A DNA stretch of 64,000 bases from Fasciola hepatica (lineage: Eukaryota > Platyhelminthes > Trematoda > Plagiorchiida > Fasciolidae). Below, piece by piece: positions 1 to 11,846 of the stretch; within the stretch, counting starts at the first letter, position 1, and each line of letters opens with the position of its first letter. A model generated the notes under the pieces. That model made no database searches. It saw only the letters and a list, made by a program, of their open reading frames with translations, and was not told where the DNA came from. The position numbers and the translations under genes are program-made. Where the stretch lies: contig CANUEZ040000165.1 in the NCBI GenBank assembly GCA_948099385.1, positions 5,096,501 to 5,160,500 on the forward strand. Reading direction: 5' to 3'.

Positions 1-479
1 TTTGCCAAGAAGACGGCACTCCACCAAAATCGAACTAATCGGAGTAAGGAATTCCCCGAATAAAAAGAGTACTTCAGTAAAAACGGCGGTACGCAGTTTT
101 TGTGAAATAACTACTGTCACTTTACTACCAGGGCAAACAAATGGGGACAGAGAAGAGCACATCAAAAATGCAGACCACGCGGCAACCCACAAGGTCAGTT
201 GCAACTCACAGGACTCTGGGCCTCGGCCAGTGTACGCCCAAGTTCTTACACTCTTGGGCTGCAATGTTCCCACGGCATTTCGACTGCCAAGTGGTCCGGA
301 TGTTGTGATTGCTGGGTGATGGACTGCAAGGAAGAGAACGAAAAGCAGGTTTGCTCTCTGAGAACCGGCGGTCGCATTGGATAGACAAGTTCACTGTCTC
401 ATCTTGCTGCCGTGCTCACCCTTGAGAATCCCTCTTGAGGACAACTGAAGGAGTAATAAAGGCCGCAGTTTGCTGTATT
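1..479. other. Unassigned sequence at window start
   Basis: No reading frame here matches a family I recognise. It lies just downstream, on the minus strand, of a LINE reverse-transcriptase C-terminus and could be that element's 3' untranslated region, but I see no tail or shared motif to prove it. Confidence 0.3.
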
Positions 480-890
480 TCATCCCTTGGTGGGGTAACA
501 CGTATTTCTTCTTAGGAAGGAAGAAGGAAGTGGAACAGAAAGGTGTAACACGAGGATATGCCCTATCGGCCAGTCATTGTCAGGGGAAACCTCATCCCGG
601 CAGTCATCCAGCATTGGTTTAAACATGACGACGCTATCCTCTGCCACTACATGGGGTAGCAGCTTATCCCACGGGTTCTTTACACTGTGAGAGAAGGAAT
701 GTGCTCTGCTGCTGCTGATGGCTCTGGGTTTCAGCAGTTTGTGTCCACGTCCCCTGAGCCTCGGGTTGTTCCTTAGAGCTAATAACGGCATGTCGGTTTC
801 GGATAACCCGTGGAGCTGGTGGAGCGTCATCATCAGACCCCCTTTGGGCTTCACCTGTTCGGCGAGAACATGTCCGCCTTTTCGAGGCAT
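480..890 (-). pseudogene. C-terminal fragment of a non-LTR retrotransposon reverse transcriptase (L2/CR1-like)
   Basis: A 136-residue minus-strand frame. Its middle resembles the conserved end of L2/CR1 polyproteins: an RGR/GHKLLKPR stretch, then HSFSHSVKNPWDKLLPHVV and an FKPMLDD helix, matching the family pattern RGH-K--KPR ... FFS-RV---WN-LP--VV ... FK--LD. This is the tail after the RT thumb, so it is not catalytic. The rest of the RT is missing upstream, where from about 905 a different minus-strand repeat with an (AAT)n start takes over. It is closer to family 3 than to family 1. I treat it as a broken remnant; the first 60 residues may be non-homologous read-through. Confidence 0.55.
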
Positions 891-904
891 TTCCCGTGCC
901 TTGT

Positions 905-2416
905 CCCGCAGCCCAGTTACTATCTTAGTAATAATAATAAGAATGGCAATAATAAAGTTTTATTTCGGATAGCCCCGAAGCACGCTGCAATGTAAAATCA
1001 AACAGCACCGTTGAAAGCTGAGTCAGAGGTACAGGAGGATTGCACAATTATGTGAACGCGACTGAGTGTAAGGGAAAGCATTCAAGTCAGTTTTTGCGGT
1101 ACCGCCCGGTGAATTCAAACTCAAGGTCGGGTGGTTGAGCCGGCTAAAGGTTGGGTGTGGTTATTCTGCCAAATTGTGGAGTGGATGGGGAATAGTCAAG
1201 AATCACGCAAATCCTACGGAAGGTAGAATGTCCTGCGGGAGAACCAAATTGGATTGACGGATGCATGGATATGGTGAAAGGGAAACATTCCCGAAGGAGG
1301 CGTAACCAAGCAAAGTGCTTCGCAATGTATGAGATGGGCTACGATGTAAAATTAGGCGATGAAAAATGGTGGCATTACACATGAAGACCAAGAAAACCAG
1401 TCGAGGATTACAATTGTGAAGTTCAGCGACCGTATATCAGAAGGGCCACGCCGTTGTATAACAAACAGAAAATGAACTGGACTGCGGTTGCCAAAGTGAT
1501 GGTGAGAGAAGTGGCCCGATAAAAACACAGACCTCGAGCGGATTGCTTGTCTTCAGAAGGAAGGCATACGATTCATCAACATGATACTGGAAACCGGCAA
1601 ATCCTACGTGTGGTGCGTAGGCAGAGGCGTGGCTTGCAAGAGAGATAGTCAAATAAATGACAGGTAAGTAATTAAATACTGTTATTTCTTAGCGAAAACT
1701 TCACGTGGTGGAAAGAGTGTATCAAGGATCGGAAGTGTCTAAGATGATCTATCTGAATAGAGCAGGGGAGGGGAAATACACTGAACATCCGATGAATAGA
1801 TTTGCTATGTTTGGCAGCCGGATATGGGCGGATTGTTTGATAAACCAAATGGAACATACACCTGGACCGTGGTTGCCAAAGTGATGGTGAAAGAGGTGGC
1901 CTGATAAAAACATGTAGACTTTGAGCGGACTGTTTTGCTTTCAGAAGAAGGGAATATGATGCATCAACAAGAAACTGGGAACTGGCTGAAAAATCGATGT
2001 GTGGTGCTCAACCACAACAGTAGTAAAGACACAGCTGGCAAAAATGACGAAGTGATGGGTAGGAGACTACCAGTTTATGTTCTTTACAGAAGGTGGACCA
2101 ATTTACGGCGACAAAACAGAACTCTGCGGTGCAAGAGCTTATCAGATATGCATGTGTGGGTCGTGATAACTTGCGAGATGAGGAAATTGCAATGCATCAG
2201 GCCTAAGTGGGCGAACAGTGGAACTGACAGAGAAAGCAAGCAATCACAGATTCTTCGATTATTGGGAATCTCTAGAGATATATTTCACAGTGTTATATAC
2301 TGTTTGAAGATTGAGTACGGAAGTGAACGACAACAAAAAATGCGTCAGTTTTCGAGTTTGTCGGTGAGAGTAGCAAAAAGGGGTGAGTTAAATCTTAGAG
2401 AAAGGTTAGGTTTACA
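905..2416 (-). repeat. 3' UTR fragment of a family 1 LINE
   Basis: Begins at about 932 with an AAT-type microsatellite, the complement of the (ATT)n tail of family 1. On the minus strand the tail is preceded by an AATAAA signal (about 951-970). It is alignable by eye with 14597-16108 over its length: shared blocks include the CCCGAAGCA-GCTGCAAT region near 975 and 14643, the CGATGAATAG block near 1791 and 15475, and the ACCAAATGGA block near 1846. The alignment fades at about 2416. Minus-strand frames inside (such as 1672-1857) are shared with the other copy but show no domain. Confidence 0.6.
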
Positions 2417-3480
2417 ACCACCAGAAAGACGCCTGATAGTCCTGAGCCTACGATACAGACGGCTGGTAGCTCCATCGCTTCTTCTTGAGTCCCTACTGCT
2501 TTATCTTCATACGCGCCTCCTGCCTCTCCACAACAGCCCACTGCCTCCACATCCGCTCCCGCACTGAACTCTTTAAAATCCGATCCCAATACTGTTGATT
2601 TAGACATTTCCTCTTCTACCCTCTGACTGCCACCCAGCAAAAGAAGCCAACTATTGTCTCGCTCTTCCACCTCATCACCTGTTGGGTACACCCCGAACAC
2701 TAATTTGCTCTTTGTTCCCTTCGGCGATAAACCACTCGCCGTCCAGAGGAATAGGTCTAACAGTCTTCCCGCCCTTCTCACAAACCCCTCCTTCATCCAA
2801 CTGTCTCCTCTTAAATCAATTCGACTTAACTCACCGAATAAGGTTTCGGCCTAAGAAGATACCCTTTGCGCCATTGCATCGGTTATCCCTACAAATCCAC
2901 CGTGCTCACAGCCTGTCAATACCAAAATACGGCCCCCACACGCCGTCCACTCTGCCTCACGTCGTACTCCTCACTTGACAACTATCTCTACTGCTCCAGT
3001 TTTGGTGTTCCACTCAAACTGAGTTACCCCTCCCACAAGGTGCAGCTTAATCTACCACCCTGTACCCCTATTCCTTGCATATTTTCAACCCTGCCCTCTG
3101 CGCCCTTCTTCAGCCAGTACTCAATTCCGACTGGCCGGTATTTCTCAACTTCTCCTAATCACCCTTGTCTGACATCGGCCCGCCAAACCCCATAGGTATT
3201 TCCTTTTGCTTCGACATTTCCCCCTCCGTTGATGCCCAGTCTCTCTACCCCTCCCAGTCCCTCTCACTGCAACATCTACTCCAGCTTGGCTGGAAGCCAC
3301 CTCATCTTAACCTCCACTAGCCACAACATCAACATATTCCCCTTTGACCCTGATCTCCACTCCTTCCAATCGCGATAGCCTGCTTGCTTCTAACCTACAC
3401 TACCCACGGATGTGCCTATACCACTTCCCGCAAATGGCATATCTTGAGCCTTATTCAACTCGCTTTCTATTCTTGACAAA
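2417..3480 (+). pseudogene. Probable degenerate 5' part of a family 1 LINE (proline/serine-rich linker)
   Basis: Pyrimidine-rich plus strand encoding broken P/S/T-rich peptides, in the position occupied in the better copy (23704-25130) by a long proline/serine-rich stretch between ORF1 and the endonuclease. No frame is open for more than about 110 codons and no domain is visible. The assignment rests on position immediately upstream of the endonuclease remnant at 3490 and on similar composition, so it is weak. Confidence 0.35.
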
Positions 3481-3489
3481 CTCCCGCAC

Positions 3490-5942
3490 CTAAAAAAAAC
3501 TTGTCCTCACAAATAATTATAACGTTATCTTAATAACGAAATCCTGGCCGTCTGAGAGCACTCCCAATGATCAAGTATCTTTGGTATGGTACAGTCTTCT
3601 AAGGATCGACAGACCGAACCGGCATGGTGATGGGTCCCTAGCCTACTTCAAGGAAGTCTACACCACGACCCTTGTTTAACGTACTGCGCTCGATTCCATT
3701 CCCGATTCTCTCTGGTTCACTATCAAGCTCCAAAGCACTCTTCTTCACATTGGCTGCGTGTATCGCTCAATAAATTCCCCCAGTTCCCTGTTTCCACGTC
3801 TCATTAGGTCTTTAGAATACCTCTCTTTCCTTCCCTCCGGAACCAAGCTTATTGTTGGTGACTTTGATTTCCCTCACGTTTGTTGGCCTACCCCATCGGC
3901 TCCTCTCAATCTTATGGACCTGATCACTAGCATTCATCTTGGTGGCTGGACACAACATGTTGTCGGACCTGCCAGAAATGGGAACATACTAGATCTGGTA
4001 TTTACTCATAACATGCCTCTCATCGACGTGTCCGTAACATAAAGTTTCCCCGGCAGTGACCATAAAATGGTTATCTGCCATCTGCCCCTTAGTGGCTCAC
4101 CTAGTCCCGCACACTCCTCCAACAATACATTCCTATGGAGAAATTGGGCCTAGCTAGTCACGCTAATTCGCCAGAAGGACTGGGTTGATTATTTCTCTAC
4201 CCATGACCCTCAGCTTGCTGCGGATATTTTCTACTCCTTCTTTTCCGAATGTCTGAAAAATTGTCTAATACTTCCCAGGCTGTACCTAAAAAGAGATCGC
4301 CTGTCCCGCCACTCCATAAGAAGTATCGTAAACTTCTCAAACAACTACATACTTCCAACGACTTTTTCATTTTTATTCGTCTGAACCGCATCTTTGCACT
4401 TGTTCAAAGACAAGATAATACGCAACTTCGTGACCAAGAAGCCAAGGCATTGGGTCATCCCAACAAGTCGCAACTTCTTTCTATGTTGCATAAGTCTAGA
4501 AACTCTGATGTTAAGGCCGACTTCCAACTTCTGATTCTGGATAATAACTCATCTATCGCCTCCCCACCTTGTATAGCCGAAGCCTTCAATACATCCTTTG
4601 CTTCAGCCATGGCTCCAGATACTGTCATTTCCCTCCCCCATCTTCATCACTTACCGACTCTGTCCTTTCTACGATACCCTTCGATGCCGGGAGTATTTCT
4701 AAGCCACTATCCAATTGCAAACCCTCCCCTTGATTGGGCCCCGATGACTTACCACCAGTTGCACTTGTCAGTGGTGGACCGGATCTCCCCTTGTTGTTGC
4801 TTAACCCTTTCACCCAATGGCAGCACCGTACCTGCTAACTGGAAGCGCTCAGTAATCGTTCCCATTCATAAAAAGGAACCTTGTATGAGGTATTCAATTA
4901 TCGCCCTGTGAACCATACCCCCATCTTATCCAGAATAATAGAAGGAATAGTTGAAGATCACATTATTAACTAATTATTAAGCCTCAGCCTTATTAATCAC
5001 AACCAAAGTGGATTCCTCCGCTCGCTGTCCTGCTAAGCTTGTCAGTATGAATTCGTGAATCTAGCCCCTGACTCTGCTGAGAGTGGGAAATCTTTTGTTT
5101 TTCTTTATCTTGATTTATCCAAGGAATTTGGTCGTGTACCTCACCCCCACCTTTTACCAAAGCTACGGTCATTTAGCATTGTCGATCCACTTCTTCCTTG
5201 GTTCTCATCTTATCGCATCGTTCACAGGTTGTCTTAAATAAAGGGCACACATCTTATCTTTAGCCTGTTGCTAGCGGCGTTATTCAAGGCAGTTTTTGGG
5301 CCCCCTGCTTTTCTCTTATATATAAGTGGCACGTTTTTGACAATAATTAATGGCACGCCGTTTTTGTTCGCGGACGACATTAAGATAGTCTACAATTTTT
5401 TGCCTGGCAACCTCAGTACTACTATCCCTAAAGTCTCTGCTGATTGAGCCGCTCTTGATGAATGGTGCTCAACCTGGGCGATGAAATTATCTGCCGACAA
5501 GTGTATTTTTCTTACTCACAAATGCCAGGTTCCTCCTGGTTCTTTATGCATCAGCGGTTCACCCATCGACAGCCAGCCCTTATTAGGAGAAGAAGGCTTA
5601 AGTTATTTTAGCTGTTTCCACTTCTCGGAACATGCTGTCTTCCAAACAGCGAAAGCTAAAAGGTGCCTTGGTCTCCTTTTCAGATCCTTTCAGCCTAGGG
5701 AGAGCATTCGTTACATGTTCATAGTACATGCCAGGCGCCTTCTCGAATATTTCCCCCTAATCTTCTCTAGTATGAGAAAATCCGACAGGATTATTATCAA
5801 ATGTATTCAAAGAAGATTCAAAAAGCAGCTTATCGGTTGGTCGTCCAACTTAACCTACAGGGAACGATGCTTATCTCTCAAAATCGAACCATTGTGGCTT
5901 CGTCGCATCAGGCTGAAACGGGTTTTCTGTATAAACTATTGA
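3490..5942 (+). pseudogene. Degenerate family 1 LINE ORF2: endonuclease and reverse transcriptase
   Basis: Remnant of an APE-type endonuclease plus reverse transcriptase polyprotein, which in LINEs nicks target DNA and copies element RNA into it. The endonuclease starts near 3510 with VILITKSWPS (family VILITESWLS). At 3843-4010 come LIVGDFDFPHVCW, GGWTQHV and NILDLVF, matching GDFNFPSICW, GGWTQHV and NILDLVF in the copy at 24748; the catalytic N of GDFN has become D. RT pieces follow: LYLDLSKEFGRVPH (5106), a FADDIKIVY block (5371) and the C-terminal KCIQRRFKKQLIGWSSNLTY block (5800). Frameshifts and stops split it into at least five frames. Clearly dead. Confidence 0.8.
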
Positions 5943-8900
5943 CTAAGTAGGCTTAATCCTGCAATCAGTTAGGCTTCTCTCCGGGTATATTCCCCGGATA
6001 TTCACTTCGTAATAGACAGTATAATATTACCACACCATCGGCGAGGACTGTTCTACGCTCTAAGTTCCTTCTCTTCACGTACTCCAGAATCTGGAATAAA
6101 CTTCCCTTGCACATCAGATCTCCTCAGTCAAAGTATGCATTCGTGCATGCTATTAATAGCTTCCTTTCTGTCCCAGCTTTTCTGCGCTTATTCAACGTTC
6201 ACATAACCGAAGGTCAAGCTTACTAGAAAGGCCTCGACTTTTAAGCCATTGCTCTGCTTTCTCGCCTTACCTTACCTTCTTAAATAACTTCACCGCTTTT
6301 GGAATTCTGATTGCTTTGTTTGGTCGCTTCTCCTTAGACTTCGCCATCGACATATGTGAAGCATGTCTGCTTCCACTAACTGTTCTTCCATACCAGCTTG
6401 TGGGATCCCGCCAACTTAACTTTGAAATAAATCCTTCCAGATGCTTTCGTATCTATAGAGACCACCGTAATACTCCCCACAGTTTGTCAATATGCCTCAT
6501 CCGCTCCACGATTTATTACCCTTATTTAGTTACATCGCGTGTGAGGTCCCAAAACCAGCCTCAACAACGCTATAAAAACTGCATCAGTAACCAACCCCTG
6601 GTCGGCTATATATATACATACATAATGTATATATTTACTTGTATATATATACTTAATACTGTCCTGTAATTATTAACACAAGCGTGGCGAGTAACTCAAA
6701 GCTCCTCGATATCTCTTAGCTTACAATGCCTCTTTTTCGCACCAGGTTCCACCACATATACTTCCCTCACCACCTCTGCGTTTTTGAACTGGAAAATCCA
6801 GTCTCGTTTATCTCACTTAGCGTTGCTCATTAACAGAACTCAACACCAAGTTATACCGTCACCAGTTCTGCCCCACCCTATACACCAGCTAAGTTTCTTC
6901 CTTAATTTCATGCAGAACTTAGTCTATTCTTCTGCTTAATGACTACCCCAGGCGAAATACTAACTTTCTCATTGAAAGTTTAAGCCACTCTTATGGGTTC
7001 CCTTCTTTATTCTCACATTTCATGGCCTCAATATGTCTTAGGGATCCGCTGCATCGATGATTCCGTGCTTCACTTTTGTTCTTCTTTCGGTTAACCGCTG
7101 ATCTTCAGCTGGTCTATACCCAGACTGCGTCTCTCTATCTCATTTCCCTTGCCGCATTCTTTTGCGTCCAACCGCTTTCCCATGACCCGTCTGATGATCG
7201 CACCCACGTATAACGCTACATATATATACTCATATTTATGTGAATATATTTACATATATATATGTTTATATATATGTACGGATATGCTCCACTCACTTTT
7301 CTCCTCCCTCCTTACTAGATCGTGCCATCTTACAACATAATTTGCATATATATATATATATGCAAATAATAAAAAAACCATCTCCTCCTTTAGTGATAGT
7401 TACTCGCCTTCACTTAATTCCGCTGCCTCAGGCTAGAACACAGCCTTCCCATCTTACTTTTCTTGAGCCTTTCTCGTATAATGGAGTCTTGTGACGCAGA
7501 CTTCCATGCCTTATTAACTAGGCCTCACTTCTCTGCTCATATGCTCATGGTAAGTTAAGACCCCACTTCAACCGGAATCAGTATATCTCTGATTTCTAAT
7601 GACCCCGCGGAATACCAGCACGTTTGCTTTCACATGAAAAATCCTCACATTACCATCCAGTGTTTTCCTTTCCTTTCATTGTTTGCCGTCCCAGACCACA
7701 GCTGGTGAACCGACCAGACTGCTATCTTCCCATTTTCCCATTCTTATTCCAGATCTTACTCTCCGCTATTGTTTTATTCCTGGTTCCCTAAATGGACACC
7801 CTAACCTCATCCACCACCTACCTGGTATCTCCCTAAATCTCTACTATCACCCAACTATCCTAGAAACACAGCCAGTCTCCTTCTGGGATTCCTAATAGAC
7901 CGGCCCACTAGCCGAACGATAAATGATTTTTCGGATAACAAAATGTTCATTTTCTGGTTCACATTAAAAAGATAATCATAACCCACATCGAGAGCACTCT
8001 CCAGACTGCCGCACTCCCGATCTCTTTCAGATTGCCTTTGTTACTTGGGTAGCCATTGGCCAACTTGACGTTAATCTCGGATTACTGTACGGACTAGACG
8101 ATTTGGTCAATGATTTAAACCAAATTTCTCGCCTGTTGACGTTATATGGGGCACCTTACACGATGTAACAAACCCTCACGAAAGTCTCGCCGGATTGCAG
8201 AGGTGATTCCTGACATCAACCATCAACCCACACCCGCTCAACGTCTATTTCCAAGAATCCATTCCAACAGTTCGATTCTATCCGCGTTGCAGTAGGAAAC
8301 CAATGACCGAAACCCAGCCCTCGCCGCTGTAACCTCTTCAAACCAGCCCCTTTTTACATGCTACCCTCAAAATTCTTCCTGCCGTCACCTGCAACCAAGG
8401 TCTTTATGAAACAGAATACCTGCCATCTGCGGCCAACCAGAATCTGGCTAATAGTTTTTTATCACATATACAAAAACTGTTTTTTCTTTACACTCTTCCC
8501 ACTTCTGCCTATCCGCACCCGTAACGCTTGTCTCCAATAATCCGTTTCCTTGACGGCTTTTCTTTGAAAGTCCGTTATGCGTCCATACACTATTCATGCT
8601 CCTCAAAAGTTCACTGCAATCCTTTTGAAGCTTTTCGCCTTCATGTGAATTTTCATATGACACTGAAATCACCTGCACAAAAGGTCCGTTTTATTATCAC
8701 CTTCGACTCACTTGCCTTTATTTCACATGCTTCCTCCACAATTAGTTACCCAATGCTAGATCAGTGTTCTGTATTTCGTTGGTATCTCTGACTGCACATT
8801 GATAGCCCCATGCGTACTTTACTTTTATTCTTGTTCTTTGGCATCTCTTCAGCCCCGTTACTCGTTAGTGACTGTCCGATTATCGCTCACATCAGCAACC

Positions 8901-8975
8901 CCACGTTTGTCCAGCTATCCACACCGCCCTCACCGAATTCGAAACTGATTTGCAATTCCCGCTCCAACCGTTACC
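5943..8975 (+). repeat. Long 3' UTR-type repeat downstream of the family 1 RT, copy 1 (first part)
   Basis: About 3 kb without a supportable gene. From about 6650 it is closely alignable with 49550-51740, for example at the CTCCTCGATATCTCTTAGC block (6701 and 49581) and the CCACCTGCAACCAAGGTC block (8387 and 51145). It contains AT-rich microsatellite runs near 6607-6660, 7220-7285 and 7343-7370. Both copies follow a family 1 RT C-terminus, so I read it as the 3' UTR of a family 1 subfamily. The copy is interrupted at about 8976 by another family 1 fragment and resumes at about 11683. Confidence 0.6.
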
Positions 8976-9616
8976 ACTACTACTGTTCATTCAACTTCTT
9001 GGAGCAAACATACACTGAAATTGCTGGGTCATGCAGGTTAATAGGGCTTGTTCACAAAACATTCCGTTTGCGTGAAAGTAAACTCAGTGTCTATACAACA
9101 CACGTCAGACCATTGCCAGAGTATAATTCAATAGCTGGATCCAACAGACGCCAGGCTGACAGGATCATTATTGAAAATGTTCAGCGCATCTTCACTAAAC
9201 AAACAGTTGGATATTCGTCTAGTCTCGACTATAAACAACGCCGTGACCTGCTACAACTCGAACCTCTTTGGCTCCGACAGATAAAGAACAACTTGTCATT
9301 TTTCCACTCACTATTAAAACACAGATCCTACAAAGCCTCCCCTGTGGTACGAGACCCATTAGGCCTAAGGTATTCGTCACGACACAGCAGTCATTCGGTC
9401 ATTGTGCGGTCCTCGAGAACCAGCCTACGGTCCAAGTCCTCCATTGTTAAATACTCACAAATGTGGAATAAACTTCCAACAAACTTCCGTGCAATGGGCC
9501 ACTTGCCGAGATTTAAAGAGGAATTAAACAAACGGCTTGATGTCCTGACACTCGTATCAAACAATGATCCATACACCTCGGAGGAGCGAGCGTACGAAGT
9601 TGGTTTGGGTCACTGA
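8976..9616 (+). pseudogene. C-terminal family 1 reverse transcriptase fragment, inserted
   Basis: A single open frame (the full frame opens at 8810, before the homology starts) encoding the region after the RT palm. Visible are FNFLEQ (family FNFSEQA), RLIGLVHKTFRLRESKLSVYTTHVRPLPEYN (thumb, family LSMYLSHVRPLLEY), RIIIENVQRIFTKQTVGYSSSLDYKQRR, LEPLWLRQIK and a terminal MWNKLPTNFRA block. The FADD palm is absent, so it is a 5'-truncated LINE copy, as is usual after incomplete reverse transcription. The open frame suggests a more recent insertion than the copy at 3490. It ends at a TGA at 9614. Confidence 0.8.
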
Positions 9617-11682
9617 CACGCGGGCCTGAGTCGGGGGCCACGAGACCTGCGTACCACACAAGTCGCCGTATATACCACTCAAGTTTCATCAATCTTTCGT
9701 GTACAACCTTGTGTTTAGCAAAGTCGAACCATCCCCAAGTAGTTCAAATTTCTAGATACTAGACATTTCTCTTTACCATTGACCGTTGATCCTCAGCTGG
9801 GAGCACCCCAAACTGCGTTTTTATATTTTTATCTTTCCAGACAACAACTGATGTGTGCCTTCCCTTCGATGGCTCAGCATAATACCTGTCCCACATTTCC
9901 CGCTGAAAATTCGATACCTGCTCGTCATTTCGTCACTACCACGTTGGCCCTTCTCCCGAGGACCCCTTGCAACCTGGTCGCAAGCTCCTGGACTATTTGA
10001 TTTCTATATGACAACTTCAATATCACTCAAGCGAAGCTCGCCGGTGCCGGGCGCGGTCAGATCCTCCGTATGCAACGATGTGCAGGAGCAGCTAGGATGG
10101 CGGATGACACCTGTCAACAAAAATGGTTTGCAGATTGGGTGTCCCGCTCACGGTCAGCCCCACCCACCAGCACCGGCTGCGGCGAAAAAAATACATTTTT
10201 ACACCGGAAATGCCGCAAACAAGGAACTATCTCCCCCAGTTGTCGCCTATCTTAAACCGTACTCATCTCTGTCTTCGCCATCTTAACTTACTGCTTCTTA
10301 AGCCCGGCAAAATCTACTTTCCTTAGCACATTATTATCGTGGGGCTGTAAGACCATTACAGTACTCAGCTTACCATTCACCATCCTTTTCCCGAGGATTC
10401 GCGCCAAACCATCCGCTTGTCTCATTCGCAAGCTTAACCAATCCCTAAGATAAAACTGGCCCTTTTTATCACAGTTGCCGATATATTTGATAAAGATCAC
10501 ATTTAATGTCGCCATACACTTCCGTCCCACAATGTCAAAACAGTATATTTCACCGAGGAATATGTGTCATCAGAGCATCCCAACAGTCGACGATATTGTG
10601 ATGGTTCACTCTTTCTATCAGTCCTTCTGTTCGCTTACACGGCTGTAGCACTGCAATATCCTTACCTTCATGTCATCCCCATATATTCACATCTGAGAGA
10701 CATCTGCATCGCAGAGTTTTGATCTTTCGCCATCATATGATCCACCTCTTACAAAGAATACCAACAGATAGTATTTTACCTGTCAACTACTTCACAGCCC
10801 AACTTCGCAAACGTATTCATCGGTTGTTGGTGCTTTTTCATATCCGGTATTCTATCTTGGTAAATCCTCACGGATAGTTTTGATCCTTGCATCTCTCTGG
10901 TCATCGTGTTCAGCCCTTAGATAACGATAATCAAACGTAAATACTTACATGTCATTTAAATACTCATCTTCACAAACCGTGTATCTGTGACTATCACGGC
11001 TACTCATCACAGATTGATTTGTCGCCCAATTCCCATTTCCATTTTGGTGCATCACATTCCATCTTTCTGAAAGTAAACAATGTGCGCAACGATTGCATGT
11101 TTGCATCCGGCCACTTCCCTCACCATCACCTAGGCAATCTCTCTCTACAAATGAGTCCTTCACTGGGTATTTAACTGACTCGGCCGATATTTGGTCGCCG
11201 AAAGTTACAAGGGTAATCTTTGAAAGATTTTGTTTGTTCTTTGTCTGCAAATTCATTCCTTTCATCGTCTGATTTCCAATCCAAAGCCGTGCCATACTCC
11301 GCGGAGCGCTAAAGTTGGTTCATGTCTCCCTTGAAAACTTCTTTTTCCTCAAGGTGAACAAAACTTTCGTCAATTCTGTTTGATTCTCTCGTTGCACAGT
11401 CCCCCTTTTTGTAATATTTCAGAAAGAGTCTACTACCTCCGACCAGCTCCACCCTGACTTGGCCGGGTTGGCCACCCGACCTTGAGTTCAAATTTGCCGG
11501 GCGCCGCCCTCAATAGTGACTTAAATACTTTCCCCTGTACAATATCGAGTGCACATACCTGAATAATCCTGTTGGAATTCGGACTCTACGTCCAATTGTA
11601 CAGTTTGATCTTGCGTTACAGCAAGCCTCGGGTTATCCGAAATAAACCATTATCATTGTCATTATCATTATCACTTTAGTTC
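9617..11682 (+). repeat. 3' UTR of the inserted family 1 fragment, with AATAAA and ATT-rich tail
   Basis: Starts after the RT stop. A GTTGATCCTCAGCTGGG block at 9784 is shared with 28138 in the best family 1 copy. A GC-rich module follows at 10050-10184. Near the end, CCGAAATAAACC (about 11637-11648) carries an AATAAA polyadenylation signal and runs directly into an ATTATC/ATTGTC microsatellite (about 11649-11673), matching the (ATT)n ends of the other family 1 copies. No gene seen inside. Confidence 0.65.
10050..10184 (+). repeat. Conserved GC-rich module in family 1 3' UTR, copy 1
   Basis: Bounded by GCGCGGTCAGATC at the left and CAGCACCGGCTGCGG at the right. The same module occurs at 28429-28600 (plus) and at 12108-12273 and 31650-31820 (minus). 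It is GC-rich inside an AT-rich UTR. One reading frame is recognisable in all four copies (LQRCAGA ... KWF..WVS ... PPTSTGCG). This copy is the shortest, lacking some bases in the left half. Confidence 0.65.
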
Positions 11683-11846
11683 ACTCAAACACTACATGAC
11701 TCTTCTTCTGTATTTCGGTTGCTAAATGATTCACAAATTTAGAAATCGTGAATATCTCACATTGACGTGTACTGCTGTATTCTCTGATCTTGCTTTGGGC
11801 ACGTGTATTGACCACGGTCACGAAATATACAATACTCGATATTCAA
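11683..11846 (+). repeat. 3' UTR repeat copy 1, resumed after the insertion
   Basis: Matches 51745-51908 almost base for base in blocks: ACTCAAACACTACATGACT (about 11691), the GTGTATTGACCACGGTCA block (about 11804) and ATATACAATAC. The matching left part ends near 8975, so 8976-11682 interrupts it. It ends where a minus-strand family 1 element begins. Confidence 0.65.

Noticed and set aside
7180..7215. CTGATGA-like hammerhead ribozyme core (also near 31265 and 50040)
   Set aside because: The GAAA box and stem pairing needed for a hammerhead are not present around any of the three.
7683..7895. Short plus-strand open frame in the 3' UTR repeat as a gene
   Set aside because: No domain, and the paralogous copy near 50420-50650 does not keep it open.
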